Assembly (NCBI RefSeq): GCF_004349065.1
Contig: NZ_SMKZ01000060.1
Coordinates: 1 to 39,039, forward strand
DNA length: 39,039 nucleotides
Direction: 5' to 3'
Origin: Jiangella asiatica
GTDB lineage: Bacteria > Actinomycetota > Actinomycetes > Jiangellales > Jiangellaceae
The stretch's first letter is position 1, and every line of letters starts with the position of its first letter. The translations under genes were made by a program, and so were the position numbers. A model generated the notes under the pieces. It did no database searches. It was not told where the DNA came from and saw only the letters and a list, made by a program, of their open reading frames with translations. Positions 37,953 through 39,039 of this stretch are shown here, piece after piece.

Positions 37953-38303
37953 ATGACGGTGGCGCGCCCGACCGGTGACGAGCTGGTCGAGATGTTGGCG
38001 GCGTTGGCCAACCCGATCCGGCTGCGCATCATCGCGACCCTCGCCGGTGGCCGCGACTACGTGAGCCATCTGGCGCGAGAGATCGGCATCAGCCGTCCCC
38101 TGCTCCACATGCACCTGCAGCGCCTCGAAGCCGCCGGCCTCGTCCTCGGGAGCCTCGAGCTCTCCGAGGACGGCAAGGCCATGAAGTACTTCGAGGTCAC
38201 CGACTTCGACCTGCACCTCACCGCATCCGAGCTCGCCCGGGCGGCCTCGACCCTCACCAGTCCGGACCCGCGGAAGGGCCCACCACGTAAGGAGCAGACC
38301 TGA
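37953..38303 (+). CDS. ArsR-family HTH regulator
   Basis: This is a 116-residue winged-helix repressor: ALANPIRLRIIATLAGGRDY, then SHLAREIGISRPLLHMHLQR as the recognition part and LEAAGLVLGSLELSEDGKAM as the wing. No metal-binding cysteines are present, so it does not sense metals in the ArsR/SmtB way. An unusually strong ribosome site (AAGGAGGAGG) ends 2-3 nt before the ATG at 37953; a GTG six bases later (37959) is a realistic alternative with better spacing. The stop overlaps the ATG of the next gene (TGATG). It is likely to autoregulate the operon. Confidence 0.9.
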   Translation: MTVARPTGDELVEMLAALANPIRLRIIATLAGGRDYVSHLAREIGISRPLLHMHLQRLEAAGLVLGSLELSEDGKAMKYFEVTDFDLHLTASELARAASTLTSPDPRKGPPRKEQT

Positions 38304-38581
38304 TGAGATTCGGCGACGACACGTCCTGGCCGGAGGCGATCCTCGTCCTCGGGGTGATCGGCCTGGTCGTCTTCCTGATCGGTGCCGCGCTGGCCACGTT
38401 CCTCGACCTACGCAAGATCCGGGTCACCGCGCAGCAGGAAGAGAGCCTGCGCCAGCTGGTGGGCCGCTACGAGCAGCTCGCCTCGACCACCCTCGATGCG
38501 CAGCAGCGCGTGGCTGCCGACGTGGCCGAGCTGCGGTCGCGGACCACGTCCATCGAGCAGATCCTGCGCACGGTGGAATAA
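38303..38581 (+). CDS. Small single-span membrane protein
   Basis: The 92-residue product has one transmembrane helix (ILVLGVIGLVVFLIGAALAT, about residues 13-32) with a short N-terminal tail, followed by a cytoplasmic amphipathic coiled coil (about 40-90; QQEESLRQLVGRYEQLAS and so on) with heptad leucines. I know of no precise function; similar small proteins often follow ArsR-like regulators in actinobacteria and may oligomerise at the membrane. The ATG overlaps the ArsR stop, so it is co-translated. Confidence 0.8.
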   Translation: MRFGDDTSWPEAILVLGVIGLVVFLIGAALATFLDLRKIRVTAQQEESLRQLVGRYEQLASTTLDAQQRVAADVAELRSRTTSIEQILRTVE

Positions 38582-38592
38582 GGGGGCGTGCC

Positions 38593-39039
38593 GTGAAGGC
38601 GATCGTTCGTGACACCTACTGCCCGCCGGACCAACTGCGGCTGGCTGACGTCGACCGGCCCGCCATCGGCGCCGAGGACGTGCTGATCCGGGTCCACGCG
38701 GCCGGGGTCGACCAGGGCGTGTGGCACCTGGTGACCGGGCTTCCCTATCCGGTCCGGCTGGCGGGGTTCGGGCTGCGGCGTCCCAAGAACCCCGTCGTCG
38801 GCAGCGATGTCGCCGGCCGGATCGAGGCCGCGGGGGCGCGGGTGACCGGCCTGCGTCCCGGCGACGAGGTCTTCGGCACTTGCGACGGCGCCTATGCGTC
38901 TTTCGCGCGGGCCGGTCAGGGATCTGTGGTGGCGAAGCCGTCGAACGTGACGTTCGAACAGGCGGCCGCGGTGGCGACGTCGGCGTGTGCGGCGCTGCAG
39001 GCACTGCGCGACAAGGCGGAGGTGCGGGCGGGGCAGCGG
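38593..39039 (+). CDS. MDR/quinone oxidoreductase-like, N-terminal part (cut by window end)
   Basis: The frame starts at GTG 38593 after a GGGGGC ribosome site and stays open to the last base, 149 codons. It reads VKAIVRDTYCPPDQLRLADV, VLIRVHAAGVDQGVWHLVTG, VVGSDVAGRIEAAGARVTGL and RPGDEVFGTCDGAYASFARA. This is the GroES-like half of a zinc-free medium-chain dehydrogenase of the NADPH:quinone oxidoreductase/MDR type (VGxDVAG motif, no zinc-binding Cys). The NAD(P)-binding domain lies beyond the window. It follows the small membrane protein by 11 bp and belongs to the ArsR operon. Confidence 0.88.
   Translation, partial: MKAIVRDTYCPPDQLRLADVDRPAIGAEDVLIRVHAAGVDQGVWHLVTGLPYPVRLAGFGLRRPKNPVVGSDVAGRIEAAGARVTGLRPGDEVFGTCDGAYASFARAGQGSVVAKPSNVTFEQAAAVATSACAALQALRDKAEVRAGQR

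Noticed and set aside
1-39039. CRISPR array, riboswitch or replication origin
   Set aside because: No array of regularly spaced repeats, no recognisable riboswitch core and no DnaA-box cluster were seen. The dispersed palindromes are too far apart and too variable to be CRISPR repeats.

Overview
This is a very GC-rich, densely coded stretch from the chromosome of an actinobacterium. Several features point that way: a tmk-holB pair, an actinobacterial-type SOS box (CGAAC-N4-GTTCG) at dinB, a SARP-type regulator, an LPXTG surface protein, a tRNA gene with encoded CCA, and many genes whose start codon lies 6-8 nt after a TAnnnT -10 box, the pattern of leaderless mRNAs. I cannot place it to genus. 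No rRNA, CRISPR array or intact mobile element is visible.

Layout. 1-9.7 kb is core-like: a DedA membrane protein (-), then on + tmk, holB, a nucleotidyltransferase, a secreted LPXTG-anchored beta-propeller protein, the PSP1/RicT-like protein, a TAP-type lipoprotein hydrolase and an L,D-transpeptidase lipoprotein, ending at tRNA-Thr(CGT). 9.8-10.45 kb is a decayed integrated element: the tRNA 3' end is duplicated at 10391-10423, and between the copies lie fragments resembling a tyrosine recombinase and an IS481-type transposase. 10.5-14.5 kb (-) encodes one huge secreted metallophosphoesterase with three copies of a cysteine-bearing module. 14.7-17.2 kb (-) is the most interesting locus: three genes with 4-bp ATGA overlaps encoding an astacin-type protease with five T-x-K-E-x-x-K/R-D repeats, an MvdD-like ATP-grasp ligase, and a small YbaY-like protein. 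It looks like a graspetide-style side-chain cross-linking system whose substrate may be the protease itself.

17.3-21 kb holds an SMP-30 protein, a SARP fused to an ABATE/CGNR-like domain facing a secreted protein across an 11-bp direct repeat, and a HepT/MntA pair whose XRE N-terminal part is split off by a frameshift. 21.1-25.8 kb is a metabolic group: SDR, Gfo/Idh/MocA oxidoreductase, two overlapping alpha/beta hydrolases, and a convergent 3-hydroxybutyrate-dehydrogenase-like SDR. 26-31 kb has a MarR-GNAT fusion with an operator over its start, a DUF1992 protein, an alpha/beta hydrolase, an ArsR-like/SRPBCC pair and SOS-controlled dinB. 31.5-39 kb has an aldo/keto reductase, a P-loop kinase-like protein, a glucose-dehydrogenase-type MDR, an unknown protein, a truncated TetR, a GNAT protein, DUF1801, GrpB/UPF0157, a GH16-like protein with a changed catalytic motif, and an ArsR-membrane protein-quinone reductase operon cut by the window end.

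Scattered between genes are palindromic elements: one sequence family with a complete 102-bp copy (25870-25971) and two partial copies (40-100, 29895-29936), and two further long inverted repeats (926-999, 5864-5913) of similar build but different sequence.
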